From Motilimonas sp. E26 (GTDB lineage: Bacteria > Pseudomonadota > Gammaproteobacteria > Enterobacterales > CBDFNC01), in the NCBI RefSeq assembly GCF_021278025.1, contig NZ_JAIBHJ010000008.1, positions 1 to 64,000 on the forward strand: a DNA stretch of 64,000 nucleotides, given 5' to 3'. The notes under the pieces are model-generated. The model was not told where the DNA came from. It saw only the letters and a program-made list of their open reading frames with translations, and did not search any database. Positions 19,139 to 28,196 of this stretch are shown here, piece after piece. A program made the translations under genes and the position numbers. Within the stretch, counting starts at the first letter, position 1, and each line of letters opens with the position of its first letter.

Positions 19139-20264
19139 TTTGGTTCCTCATTCTATTTTTTTCCGCAATATTGCGCTGCTGTAAGGCCGCGCGCAATTGT
19201 GCGGGGCCCGTCACCTGATCAACAAACTGCTTTAATTGTACTTTAGTTTTTTCAAGTTGTTTAAGCTGTTGCTTTAGCTGTTGTTCAACAGGTGTATTAC
19301 TATGGCCAAATCGTCGCCAAGCCCACATTTTAGGAGTATCCGCTATCAATGTCTGCTGGTAAATCTGACTTAATTGCACACCTTGTTGTTTTAGCCATGT
19401 AGCAAGGTCGTTAGACGTAACTTGATCAAAGGTGGTTTGAGTATCGCCATGTGACTGATACAAGCGTAACAATGTGAGTACATCGCGGTTTTTTTTCGCG
19501 TCAGCTAATTGTTGCATTAACACTTGTTTGACTTGCTTGTTTGTTTCATTTGGCTCTTTATCAGGGTGTAATAAGCTAGCTAAACGCTTATAGATTTTGG
19601 CGATTTTTTTATTTTTAAACAATCTGTCCGCCAGCTCAGTGTCATCCTGTTTATTTGCTGTGTCTTGGCTTTCACTGTCATGGGAGTCTTCAGCTTCCTT
19701 CCCTTGGTTGCAGCCATCTAAAACTGCTTGCAAGCCATCGGGTTGCGCCATTAATTCCAGTAGTAAGCCGGTATCAAATCGTGTCTCAACACCCGTTAGC
19801 TTTACGAGTAATTGCTGCAAATTAGCTAAGGTCTGACCATCTGGAATGCCACCTTTACGCTGACAATATCCCAAAAACGTTTCAGTAAGCTCTCGCCATA
19901 ACTGTTGCTCTTGATCTTGAGGAATAAATACATGCTCACCCAATGTCGTGATATCTTGTATTAGCCAAGTAACTAGCGTCTGGTGCTCTTGGTCTACTAA
20001 GCTTTTGTCGGCAACAAAACCAATTAAATGGGTGAGTTGCTGACACTTTAGTTGCAACAAAGCTTGCTCAGCGGGCCCCAGTTCCTCCATAAAGCCTTGA
20101 TAAATCAAATCGGCATCTTGCCCTAATTGCTGCTGGTGTTGAGCAATTTCAGATACTTGCTGAAGTAGCAATGGCACTTCTGGATCACTAAAACCGACCA
20201 ATTCAGTGCTATTTTCAGGTATCGAAAGGGAGGCAGGGGCTTGAGGATCCACAACATTGGGCAT
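19113..20264 (-). CDS. J-domain-like protein, unknown role
   Basis: A 383 aa soluble acidic protein. Around residue 220 the sequence KKIAKIYKRLASLLHPDKEPNE contains helix II and the HPD loop of a J domain, the part that stimulates Hsp70 ATPase; DnaJ Gly/Phe and zinc regions are absent. The N-terminal 180 residues are helical and Gln-rich, and the C-terminal 80 form a Gln/Lys-rich coiled coil (QQLKQQLKQLEKTK). It overlaps the downstream 165 aa gene by 26 bases. A DnaK co-chaperone for a specific client is an inference from the HPD motif only. Confidence 0.75.
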   Translation of the reverse strand: MPNVVDPQAPASLSIPENSTELVGFSDPEVPLLLQQVSEIAQHQQQLGQDADLIYQGFMEELGPAEQALLQLKCQQLTHLIGFVADKSLVDQEHQTLVTWLIQDITTLGEHVFIPQDQEQQLWRELTETFLGYCQRKGGIPDGQTLANLQQLLVKLTGVETRFDTGLLLELMAQPDGLQAVLDGCNQGKEAEDSHDSESQDTANKQDDTELADRLFKNKKIAKIYKRLASLLHPDKEPNETNKQVKQVLMQQLADAKKNRDVLTLLRLYQSHGDTQTTFDQVTSNDLATWLKQQGVQLSQIYQQTLIADTPKMWAWRRFGHSNTPVEQQLKQQLKQLEKTKVQLKQFVDQVTGPAQLRAALQQRNIAEKNRMRNQNGSMAGIF

Positions 20265-20350
20265 AGTAAACTGGGCTTAACTTGCTGAGAAAAGGTACGT
20301 AATGGTAACGGAGAACTAGGTAAGACAAAAGCTTAGAGCAATTAAAGAAG

Positions 20351-20374
20351 CGCCGCCACTGATAAGTGGCGGTG
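20351..20374 (-). terminator. Terminator of the fru operon
   Basis: CCGCCACT (353-360) and AGTGGCGG (365-372) form an eight-pair GC-rich stem with a GATA loop, just past the fruA stop. On the minus strand it is followed by CTTCTTTAATT. Confidence 0.7.
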
Positions 20375-20387
20375 TAAATTAGATAAC

Positions 20388-22139
20388 TTAGGCAACAGCT
20401 GGCACAACACGATCACTGCGTTTTAACATGGCATAACCTAAACCTGTCACTAAGGTGCCCGCTGCTATCGCGACCAAGTATAATAAGGCTGGACTAATTG
20501 CACCTGGGATCAACAACACAAACAAACCACCATGAGGCGCCATTAATTTTGCGCCAAACAACATAGATAACGCCCCCGTTAATGCGCCACCAGCCATGCA
20601 ACAAGGGATCACCCGCATTGGATCTTTAGCTGCAAACGGAATCGCCCCCTCAGAGATAAAGCACAAGCCCAAAACAAAAGAAGCTTTACCGGCTTGTAGT
20701 TCGTTATCAACAAATTTCGATCTCGCTATAAAAGTGGCTAAGCCCATGCCAAGTGCAGGGACCATGCCCGCCGCCATAATCGCAGCCATCGGTAAATAAG
20801 TTTGCGAAGCCAATAAGCCGACACCAAAGGTATAAGCCGCTTTATTAACGGGTCCACCTAAGTCAAAGCACATCATCGCCCCCAATAACACACCTAATAG
20901 AACGGCATTAGTTGAGCCCATATTATTCAAAAACTCAGTTAATCCCGACATCATGGCGGCAACAGGTCCACCGACCACATAAATCATTACTAAGCCAGTA
21001 ACTAGCGTCGCTACTAAAGGAATAATTAAAATCGGTTTCAATGCTGCCATCGAATCTGGTAACGAAATTTTTTCCGCTAAAAATTTGGCACAATAACCCG
21101 CTAAAAAGCCAGCCACGATCCCGCCTAAAAAGCCGGCCCCAATACTGCTGGCCAACATGCCACCAATCAAACCTGGTGCCAAGCCTGGGCGATCAGCAAT
21201 AGAAAAGGCAATAAAGCCAGCCAAAACGGGGATCATTAACGCAAACGCCGAACCACCACCGATAGTCATTAACGCTGCGGCCAATGTCCCTTCTTCTTTG
21301 AATGCCTCAATGCCAAACACAAACGAAAGAGCAATCAGTAACCCCCCCGCAACCACCAGCGGCAGCATGTGTGATACACCTGTCATTAAATGCTTATAAA
21401 CACTGGACTTTTCATTATTACTGTTATTTTGAGAAGAGCTAGCGCCAGCTTGATGTTGGTATACATCAGCTGTAAAAGCTTTTTTAATTTCTTGCTCGGT
21501 TTTTTTCAACGCCAGACCAGTGCTGGTCTTAAATAGTTTTTTACCTTGGAATCGAGCCAAGTCCACTTCAATGTCGGCAGCAATAATCACGAAATCAGCT
21601 TGGGCAATATCGTCTTCTGTCAGTTGATTTTTTGCCCCCACCGAGCCGCGGGTTTCAACTTTAATCTGATGACCTTGCTTTTGGCCTTCAGCAAGTAAGG
21701 CCTCTGCCGCCATAAAAGTGTGAGCGACGCCTGTAGGACAAGCCGTGATCGCAACAATACGAGCCTGATTATTCATCGATGTCTTTGCTGTGTCGTTGTT
21801 TGACACCACAATTTGCGATTGTGCTAGCGGCTTGGCTTGCTCTTTTGCAAGGGCTAAGTAAGCGTTGGGATCTTCAAAACAAGCCTCAACACTGGATTGA
21901 TAAACATTTTTACCAACGAAACGAGTTAAATCGAGCTCAACGCTCGCCGCAACAATCACTAAATCAGCTGCCGCTATCTGTGCTTGAGTAAGCGGAGCAA
22001 CCTCACTGACTTGGCTATGGCACTCTACACTGACTGACCAATTAAGAGTTTTGGCAGCTTGCTCTAACAGTCCTGCCGCGATAAAGCTGTTGGCGATACC
22101 ATTATGGCAAGCGGTAATAATTACAATATTCATATTCAT
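20388..22139 (-). CDS. fruA: PTS fructose transporter subunit IIB'BC
   Basis: FruA takes up fructose and phosphorylates it to fructose 1-phosphate. The 583 aa protein has two IIB-like domains: ITACHNGIANSF with Cys11, and the canonical ITACPTGVAHTFMAAE with the phospho-Cys at 134. The membrane IIC domain of about eight to ten segments starts near residue 250. The IIB'-IIB-IIC order equals E. coli FruA. Its start shares a base with the fruK stop (22139), giving tight coupling in the fruBKA operon. Confidence 0.95.
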   Translation of the reverse strand: MNMNIVIITACHNGIANSFIAAGLLEQAAKTLNWSVSVECHSQVSEVAPLTQAQIAAADLVIVAASVELDLTRFVGKNVYQSSVEACFEDPNAYLALAKEQAKPLAQSQIVVSNNDTAKTSMNNQARIVAITACPTGVAHTFMAAEALLAEGQKQGHQIKVETRGSVGAKNQLTEDDIAQADFVIIAADIEVDLARFQGKKLFKTSTGLALKKTEQEIKKAFTADVYQHQAGASSSQNNSNNEKSSVYKHLMTGVSHMLPLVVAGGLLIALSFVFGIEAFKEEGTLAAALMTIGGGSAFALMIPVLAGFIAFSIADRPGLAPGLIGGMLASSIGAGFLGGIVAGFLAGYCAKFLAEKISLPDSMAALKPILIIPLVATLVTGLVMIYVVGGPVAAMMSGLTEFLNNMGSTNAVLLGVLLGAMMCFDLGGPVNKAAYTFGVGLLASQTYLPMAAIMAAGMVPALGMGLATFIARSKFVDNELQAGKASFVLGLCFISEGAIPFAAKDPMRVIPCCMAGGALTGALSMLFGAKLMAPHGGLFVLLIPGAISPALLYLVAIAAGTLVTGLGYAMLKRSDRVVPAVA

Positions 22140-23101
22140 TATCCTTCTATGACCAGATCCATCGGATCAACCAATTTAACTTGTTCTAGTAATGGCATTA
22201 ATTGTGATAAATCATCAATCCCAACCCCCACTTGACTAACGGCGAGCGCGGCTAACGCAGTAGAAAAAGATAAGGTTTGCGATTTTGGCCAGGCATTTAG
22301 CTCACCCCAGCATAGCCCGGCAACTAAGGTATCGCCTGCTCCCACAGTGCTGACTAGCTCAACCTTAGGCGGTAATGCGGCTAAGCAGCCTTTTTCATCA
22401 AACCACAATAGGCCTTGCTCACCGAGAGACACCACCACATTGCGACAGCCTTGTTGCTGCAAAGCTTGACCCGCTTCAGACAAACTGGCTATATCGATTA
22501 AAGGGAGTTGAGTGAGCTCTCGTAACTCAGTCTCATTCGGTTTGACTAAAAAGGGTTGGGCTTGGATCCCTTGTGCAAGAGCTTGCTGACTACTATCGAA
22601 AAATACTTTACAGCCTAATTGGTTTAATCGAGCCACTAAGCAGCCACACTGACTTGGCGAAACCCCTTGAGGTAGACTGCCTGAAATGACAAAAATCCGA
22701 TGGCTGTCAGTCAGCTTGATCAGTTTCGCGACTAATGCTGCAAACGCGACATCATCAATTTGCACACCAGGAAAGTTAACATCGCTTACCTGACCATCTT
22801 GCTCAACCAGCTTTACGTTGATTCGAGTTGCACCTGGTACTCGAATAAACGCATCTTCAATCCCACTGCGTAGAAACAAGTCAGCGAAAGGGGCATCATT
22901 TTCTTTCCCCAAAAAGCCAGTCACTGTAACTTGCGCACCTAGCTCAGCCAACACCTTAGCCACATTAACGCCTTTGCCAGCAGGGTGAAGCGTGGCTTGC
23001 TTAACTAAATTGACTTGGCCAAGTTTTAGCTCTGCAAGTGAGCCGGTTAAATCCAGAGCCGGGTTCAAAGTAACAGTTACAACAGATAAATTAGTGTTCA
23101 T
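22139..23101 (-). CDS. fruK: 1-phosphofructokinase
   Basis: FruK phosphorylates fructose 1-phosphate to fructose 1,6-bisphosphate. The 320 aa PfkB-family kinase has HPAGKGVNVAKVLAELG near residue 37 and the C-terminal GAGDTLVAGL motif with the catalytic Asp. The length is normal. It overlaps fruB by 11 bases and abuts fruA. Confidence 0.96.
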   Translation of the reverse strand: MNTNLSVVTVTLNPALDLTGSLAELKLGQVNLVKQATLHPAGKGVNVAKVLAELGAQVTVTGFLGKENDAPFADLFLRSGIEDAFIRVPGATRINVKLVEQDGQVSDVNFPGVQIDDVAFAALVAKLIKLTDSHRIFVISGSLPQGVSPSQCGCLVARLNQLGCKVFFDSSQQALAQGIQAQPFLVKPNETELRELTQLPLIDIASLSEAGQALQQQGCRNVVVSLGEQGLLWFDEKGCLAALPPKVELVSTVGAGDTLVAGLCWGELNAWPKSQTLSFSTALAALAVSQVGVGIDDLSQLMPLLEQVKLVDPMDLVIEG

Positions 23102-24218
23102 GCATGCTCTCCCCTAACCCTTGCTCGATGGCTTCACCTAACGCAGCCAGTGCTGCTTCAGCATCATCACCGTCAGCGGTAAAAGTTAAACGATGACCGC
23201 ACTTAACCCCTAACGTCATTAGCTTCATTAAACTTTTGGCGTTTGCACTTTTACCTTCACTATCCAGATTAGTAATTTGGATGGTGGCATTAAATTTTTT
23301 CGCCACGCTTACTAGCAGCGCCCCCGGACGAGCATGTAAACCATGTGGGTTCTTAACGGTAAAGGTTTCACTGATACCTTTAGCTGGTGCTTGAGTAAGC
23401 AATTGAATAATTTCTGATTCTGAGCCATTCAGCAGTGACTCTAGGGAGCGCGAGGCGATTAAATTAATTAACAAAGATAAATTGTTAGCATGTAAATCAT
23501 TGCAACTGGCAATACAAAGTAAACCTAACAAAGGCTTTTCAGCTTCGATTAAGGGTGCCTGCGGTGTAACAAATGATATCGCCGTTTCAGCCACGCCAGC
23601 CTTAGCACTGCTCAGCCATAACCCCTGTCCTAAATAAGTAGGCTCGTTAGTGATGACCTCTGCAACAAAAGCTTTATCCACATAGTGTTTGTTCTTGAGT
23701 AAACCGGCAGCGACTGCGCTAAGCTGCAATAAATCCGCAGCGTTAAATTTTAGCTTAATCAGATCTACTTCAACATGGGTTTGCAATTGTTGCTGCCCAC
23801 TTAACAACTGAACCAGCGCACTCTCATCTTTAGCTTGTTGTAATGCAGCCTCAACACCATCAGCGCTTAACACCTTAGTGAGCTGTTTTAAGATCGCCAG
23901 ATGCTGATCAGACTGAGCAGCAATACCGATGGCTAAGTAGACTGTATTGCCATCTCCCCAGTCAACACCATCAGGAAAGTGATGAAGTAAAACGCCCGTT
24001 TGCTTAACCTGGTCGCGGGTATCTGTCGTGCCATGCGGGATCGCAATACCACTACCCAAAAATGTCGAGCTTTGTCGCTCACGCGCTAGCATGCCTTCAA
24101 TGTAACCCTCAGCGACATAGCCCTGCGCTATGAGTCCTTTTGCTATGGCCGTGATCGCTTGCTGTTTATTGTCAGCTTGCTGCGCCATCACTATGTCTTT
24201 TTGGCGAATAGATAGCAT
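23091..24218 (-). CDS. fruB: Fructose PTS diphosphoryl transfer protein (IIA-FPr)
   Basis: FruB passes phosphate from enzyme I to FruA. The 375 aa protein has an N-terminal IIA domain with the phospho-His in GSGIAIPHGTTDTRDQ, a central linker domain, and a C-terminal HPr-like domain (FPr) with GLHARPGA carrying the second phospho-His. This matches E. coli FruB. It is the first gene of the minus-strand operon and lies under the operators at 24252-24346. Confidence 0.96.
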   Translation of the reverse strand: MLSIRQKDIVMAQQADNKQQAITAIAKGLIAQGYVAEGYIEGMLARERQSSTFLGSGIAIPHGTTDTRDQVKQTGVLLHHFPDGVDWGDGNTVYLAIGIAAQSDQHLAILKQLTKVLSADGVEAALQQAKDESALVQLLSGQQQLQTHVEVDLIKLKFNAADLLQLSAVAAGLLKNKHYVDKAFVAEVITNEPTYLGQGLWLSSAKAGVAETAISFVTPQAPLIEAEKPLLGLLCIASCNDLHANNLSLLINLIASRSLESLLNGSESEIIQLLTQAPAKGISETFTVKNPHGLHARPGALLVSVAKKFNATIQITNLDSEGKSANAKSLMKLMTLGVKCGHRLTFTADGDDAEAALAALGEAIEQGLGESMHEH

Positions 24219-24251
24219 TGTCCACCTACCTTGTCGTATTTGCTGATAAAG

Positions 24252-24266
24252 GTGAAACGATTCAGC
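24252..24266. promoter_or_regulatory. FruR/Cra-type operator 1
   Basis: TGAAACGATTCA (24253-24264) is a near-perfect match to the Cra/FruR consensus TGAAACGTTTCA. It lies closest to fruB (start 24218), so FruR here would act on fruBKA. Confidence 0.75.
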
Positions 24267-24308
24267 AAATAGGGAAAAAATAATTCAGCTGGTATTATTT
24301 TACCATCA

Positions 24309-24324
24309 GCTGAATCGGTTCAGT
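24309..24324. promoter_or_regulatory. FruR/Cra-type operator 2
   Basis: TGAATCGGTTCA (24311-24322) is a symmetric variant of the same operator. It is immediately before the TTGACA at 24324-24329, in the middle of the divergent intergenic region. Confidence 0.65.
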
Positions 24325-24352
24325 TGACATACTGAAACGATTCAGCGACAAT
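24324..24352 (+). promoter_or_regulatory. Likely fruR promoter with embedded operator 3
   Basis: TTGACA (24324-24329) and GACAAT (24347-24352) are 17 bases apart. Operator 3, TGAAACGATTCA (24333-24344), fills the spacer, so FruR binding would block this promoter, implying autoregulation. The -10 is weak. Confidence 0.55.
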
Positions 24353-24422
24353 TGCAACCACTTTTTATTATAGAATCAAAAAACATGTTTATTTTTTTGA
24401 TTCCCGTTGGGATGTGTTCATG

Positions 24423-25409
24423 ATGAAGTTAGAGCAAATCGCAAAATTAGCGGGTGTATCACGTACTACCGCCAGTTATGTCATTAATGGCAAAGCACAG
24501 CAGTATAGGATCAGCGAAAAAACCCAACAAAAAGTCATGGCTGTCGTTAATCAACATAACTACACACCTAACTACGCAGCTAGCTCACTACGAGCAGGGA
24601 ATAGCCGTACGTTTGGGCTCATTATTCCTGACCTAGAAAATGCCAGCTATGCCAAGCTAGCCAAGTTACTTGAACGAGATGCACGAAAGCTTGGTTACCA
24701 GCTTATTATTTCGTGCTCAGATGATGATATCGAAACAGAAATACAGGTGGCAGAAAACCTACTAAGTCGACGTATTGATGTGCTCTTAGTCGCCAGTTCA
24801 CTGCCTGCGGAGCATCCCTTCTACCGTCAAGCTCTCAACAAAGGAATTCCCATCGTTGCCTTAGACAGAGCCATGGATGACGAGGTATTTGCCAGTGTAA
24901 TTAGTGAAGACTTAGAAGGCGCGTTATCCCTTTGTCAGACCTTACTAACACCCCATACTCGCTCAATCGGCTTAATTGGTGCCGTGCCTGAACTAGTCGT
25001 ATCAAAAGAGCGACAACAGGGTTTTGATAGTGCCATTAAGCAATGCCCACAAAAGATTAAGGTGCAATATTCCTATGGCGATCATTTTAGCATTGAACAG
25101 GGCAAATTATTAATGCAAACATGGATCGATCAACAGCAAATCCCCGATGCAATATTAGTCACCTCTTATACCCTGTTTGAAGGCGTGCTGGATTGCGTGT
25201 CTGCCTACCCAGAAATATTGGCAAACACTCGCTTTGCGACCTTCGGCGATCATCGATTATTAGATTTTCTGCCAATGAAAATTCAGTCCTTACCATTACA
25301 GTTAGAAATAATTGCCGAAAAAGCGCTTTGTTTAGCGATGCAGGCCAGTAAAAGCGATTATCAAGTAGGTATTGAAATTGTCCCTCGGCGGTTGATTACG
25401 CGGGGGTAA
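24423..25409 (+). CDS. fruR: Catabolite repressor/activator FruR (Cra), LacI family
   Basis: FruR is a LacI-type regulator whose DNA binding is relieved by fructose 1-phosphate. The N-terminal helix-turn-helix LAGVSRTTASYVING (about 8-22) and hinge match Cra closely, and the rest is a periplasmic-binding-like effector domain (GLIIPDLENASYAKLA, then VALDRAMDD). I chose the ATG at 24423 because the protein then starts MKLEQIAKLAGVS like E. coli Cra; in-frame ATG 24420 and GTG 24414 also exist. It is divergent from fruBKA across three operators. Confidence 0.93.
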   Translation: MKLEQIAKLAGVSRTTASYVINGKAQQYRISEKTQQKVMAVVNQHNYTPNYAASSLRAGNSRTFGLIIPDLENASYAKLAKLLERDARKLGYQLIISCSDDDIETEIQVAENLLSRRIDVLLVASSLPAEHPFYRQALNKGIPIVALDRAMDDEVFASVISEDLEGALSLCQTLLTPHTRSIGLIGAVPELVVSKERQQGFDSAIKQCPQKIKVQYSYGDHFSIEQGKLLMQTWIDQQQIPDAILVTSYTLFEGVLDCVSAYPEILANTRFATFGDHRLLDFLPMKIQSLPLQLEIIAEKALCLAMQASKSDYQVGIEIVPRRLITRG

Positions 25410-25448
25410 ACCCCAAACAAGCTAAACTAAACGCTTGATTACACGAAA

Positions 25449-26768
25449 TTAAGTTTCTGACAAGTTTTGTCCTTGGTAGAAGCAATATGCGGATTGCTGC
25501 TGCGGTTTAGCACTATACATAGCTTGATCTGCTGCTTTAAGTAGTTCAGTAAACTGCTTGCCGTCATAGGGAAAAATACTGATGCCAATGCTGCAGCCGA
25601 CAGCCAGTGGTTGCCCTAAATACTCAATCGGTTGCGTCAGTGCTTCCATGATACCTTGAGCTTTATTTCCAACTTCTTCTTTCTTAGATATCAAATCCAA
25701 CCAAACCACAAATTCATCACCACCGAGTCTGCCAAGTAAGTCAGACTCCCTAATCAGTCCTTTCAATCGTTCAGCGGTCACCGTCAATATAAAGTCGCCA
25801 ACATCATGGCCGTGGGTATCATTAATTTCTTTAAATTTATCGAGATCGATAAATAGCATCCCTGCCATTGAATCGGTGCGACGATCCCGTGCTAACGCAA
25901 TCTTAACTTGGTTTTCAAATGCTCTGCGATTGTAAAGTCCAGTGAGATCATCATGCTCCGCTAAAAAACGTAATCTCATGTGTTGAGATCTAAGCTGGCT
26001 AGTTTGCTGCTCAACCTCATATTGTAGTAAGTCTCGTTTTATCGTGGTTTTTTCTAATGAACCTTTCATTTGATTGAAATATTCAGCCAACTGAGTAAAT
26101 TCATCTTTTTGGCTTGGGCACAAGCGACTACTTAAATCCCCTTTTGCTAAATCGTTCATACCATGATGCAGCATAGTAAAGCCCACTTTGAATCGTCTTA
26201 ATGTAGCGTATGCAAATACCGCTAGAACGATAGCTATTATTAACAATGTAATGCCATTCAAATAAAGTAACTGCAAGGTGACCCGCTGCGCCTCATTAAT
26301 GGCTTGTTGGTGTAAACGGTACAAATCTTCAGTCATCCCTTGAATGGTCATATTAAATCTAGCTTGAAGCATACTTTTAGCATGAGGTTGCTCTAGTGAT
26401 CGCCCCAACCGAGAGCTTGCCACGTTCATTTCTAATAACGCTCCTATAGTGGCATTCATTCGTTGTAAATTAAGTAACTCCAATGGCTGTAAATCTGACT
26501 GGATATGAGTTAGTACTAGCTTTTCAGCTAGCGCTTGCTGGGTACGTTGCGCCTGCTCAAAACCAGATTGATCTTCGTATTCATGAAACTGCCAAAGGTG
26601 GCTACGCAAAATATCTAGATTTAACTGTAACTGCATAATATGTTGCAGCTCTTTATTTACTTCAGTTTGATGTGAATGGAGTCGAAACAAAGAAAAAATG
26701 ACAGCAAAAATCAAACCCATAGAGAGTAGGGATAAAATTAATAAACGCCGAGAGATGATTAAATTCAC
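25449..26768 (-). CDS. HAMP-GGDEF diguanylate cyclase
   Basis: This membrane c-di-GMP synthase of 439 aa has a membrane segment (about 8-28), a periplasmic helical region, a second segment (about 165-188), HAMP (about 189-243) and a GGDEF domain (about 265-430). The catalytic motif GGDEF is intact, with the I-site RESD five residues before it. Its start overlaps the stop of the substrate-binding-protein gene by four bases, so the pair is co-translated. The upstream product may feed it a ligand signal. Confidence 0.92.
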   Translation of the reverse strand: MNLIISRRLLILSLLSMGLIFAVIFSLFRLHSHQTEVNKELQHIMQLQLNLDILRSHLWQFHEYEDQSGFEQAQRTQQALAEKLVLTHIQSDLQPLELLNLQRMNATIGALLEMNVASSRLGRSLEQPHAKSMLQARFNMTIQGMTEDLYRLHQQAINEAQRVTLQLLYLNGITLLIIAIVLAVFAYATLRRFKVGFTMLHHGMNDLAKGDLSSRLCPSQKDEFTQLAEYFNQMKGSLEKTTIKRDLLQYEVEQQTSQLRSQHMRLRFLAEHDDLTGLYNRRAFENQVKIALARDRRTDSMAGMLFIDLDKFKEINDTHGHDVGDFILTVTAERLKGLIRESDLLGRLGGDEFVVWLDLISKKEEVGNKAQGIMEALTQPIEYLGQPLAVGCSIGISIFPYDGKQFTELLKAADQAMYSAKPQQQSAYCFYQGQNLSET

Positions 26769-27775
26769 TTGTGCTCCAATGGCTCATCTAATAACGCTAA
26801 TGACTTGCCGTCTAAAAACATAGCACGAAAATTTGGCACTTCAGCGCCCGTAATTAGTTGCCGATCTAGTGCCCAGCGAGCTTGAGTATGAAGATTTGAT
26901 AGCAGAGAATTGCCTAAAGACAAACGAAATAAATAGTCTTGCCAAGACCAATTTAACTGACGAAAAGAAATACCTAATGTTTCACTGACGAGCGTTTGGC
27001 TTTGCTTAGGATGCGTGATGAGATAAAGGTTCGCCTGCTCAAGCGCCGCTAGAATGCCTGAGATTGCTTCTGGCTTTCTATGCTTACCAGCTAAACCAAT
27101 GAGATTAAAAGATAAGTTATAAACGCCACGACTTGGCAGCTGCTCAACTTGCTCTGGCACCGTATTGGTAAGCTCATAACCATACGGCTCCCACACCGCA
27201 ATGGCATCCACCTCAGTCAGTAGCAACGCCTCCACTAACTGGGTTGGTTTATAATAAACACGCTCCACCGAACTCGAATCGATACCGTTTAAAATGAGTA
27301 AGCTATCAAGAAAAAATTCACTAGCACTGGCTTTAACTACCCCCACTTTTTGACCTTCAAGTGAGGTTAAATTTACAATCCCTCCCCCCTTTAAAGTAAG
27401 CAGTTTTACATCATTGTCTGATTCAACAAATGAAGAAATCAGCCTAAGTTCAGGCTGAGTGAAGCTATTAAACATAAATACCGTTTCGGATGCTGTCGCA
27501 AAGTCTACTTCGTGATTAAGTAACATTTCCATGCATTTATGACCGCCAAAACAGGGCACTAAAACGACCGCTAAATCTTGTTGTGAAAATAAACGCTTAC
27601 TCTGTGCAATAAAAAAAGGTGAAGAAAGCGGCGTTTGTGAAACAGCAATACGAATAATTGGCGCATTAGAAGGTTCACGAAGCGAATCAGAGCCAATAGC
27701 ACGCCCATCAACCAACCACCACAATAGCGCTGTAAGCAAAACGATTCCCAACAATGTTGTGGCGACTTTTATCAT
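26765..27775 (-). CDS. Membrane-anchored substrate-binding protein (NMT1/SsuA-like)
   Basis: A 336 aa periplasmic protein with an N-terminal hydrophobic anchor (about 5-22) and no lipobox. The body looks like an ABC-type type-2 periplasmic binding protein of the NMT1/SsuA group (IRIAVSQTPLSSPFFIA, then VGVVKASASEFFLD and DAIAVWEPYG). No transporter permease or ATPase gene is nearby. Instead it overlaps a diguanylate cyclase gene, so a sensory role is more likely than uptake. The ligand is unknown. Confidence 0.82.
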   Translation of the reverse strand: MIKVATTLLGIVLLTALLWWLVDGRAIGSDSLREPSNAPIIRIAVSQTPLSSPFFIAQSKRLFSQQDLAVVLVPCFGGHKCMEMLLNHEVDFATASETVFMFNSFTQPELRLISSFVESDNDVKLLTLKGGGIVNLTSLEGQKVGVVKASASEFFLDSLLILNGIDSSSVERVYYKPTQLVEALLLTEVDAIAVWEPYGYELTNTVPEQVEQLPSRGVYNLSFNLIGLAGKHRKPEAISGILAALEQANLYLITHPKQSQTLVSETLGISFRQLNWSWQDYLFRLSLGNSLLSNLHTQARWALDRQLITGAEVPNFRAMFLDGKSLALLDEPLEHK

Positions 27776-28196
27776 CCGTAAATTCTGTCTTGATTCATCA
27801 ATAAACTAGAGTGTAGTCAGAATTCCCTTTATGTTCCCCTTGATAGAACTATTAATTGAAATTATCAACCACAAGTTCTATGTCAACGCACATTCTCTGC
27901 CTCGACCTTGTTCATAAATGCACCAACAACAAACCGTCACACAGATCACAGAGTAAAGATAGTTTAATCACTAAAGGCCGATTCATGATTCAAGTTATGT
28001 TGATTTCAACTAACTTTATTTTGTTTTCTTTGATTCTGAGAGCCCCGATAAAAAAACTTTAATCAATTGTTTTGAAATAAGAAAAATTCATCAATTTCGT
28101 TCATTTCAGAAACAGTTTTTGATCAAGATCATCTCTTAGCGCAAGGAAGAGAGGATCATCAACAAATATAAAGTAATCACTCCTTAGGAGGTCAAT
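27776..28196. other. Intergenic region upstream of frdA
   Basis: This 421-base AT-rich region separates the divergent binding-protein gene and frdA. It holds the FNR-like box at 28119-28132 and a possible half CRP site (GATCACAG near 27944). An open frame at 27856-28062 has no good ribosome site and low-complexity content; I do not regard it as a gene. Confidence 0.5.
28119..28132. promoter_or_regulatory. Probable FNR box of the frd operon
   Basis: TTGATCAAGATCAT matches the FNR consensus TTGATNNNNATCAA at nine of ten positions. It is 65 bases before the frdA start, consistent with anaerobic activation of fumarate reductase, which is well known in enterobacteria. Confidence 0.65.

Noticed and set aside
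27936-27951. CRP site upstream of frdA
   Set aside because: Only the right half (TCACA) matches; the left half does not, so I do not call it.
27856-28062. 68-codon frame upstream of frdA
   Set aside because: No ribosome site, odd composition, and it lies in the promoter region of the frd operon.
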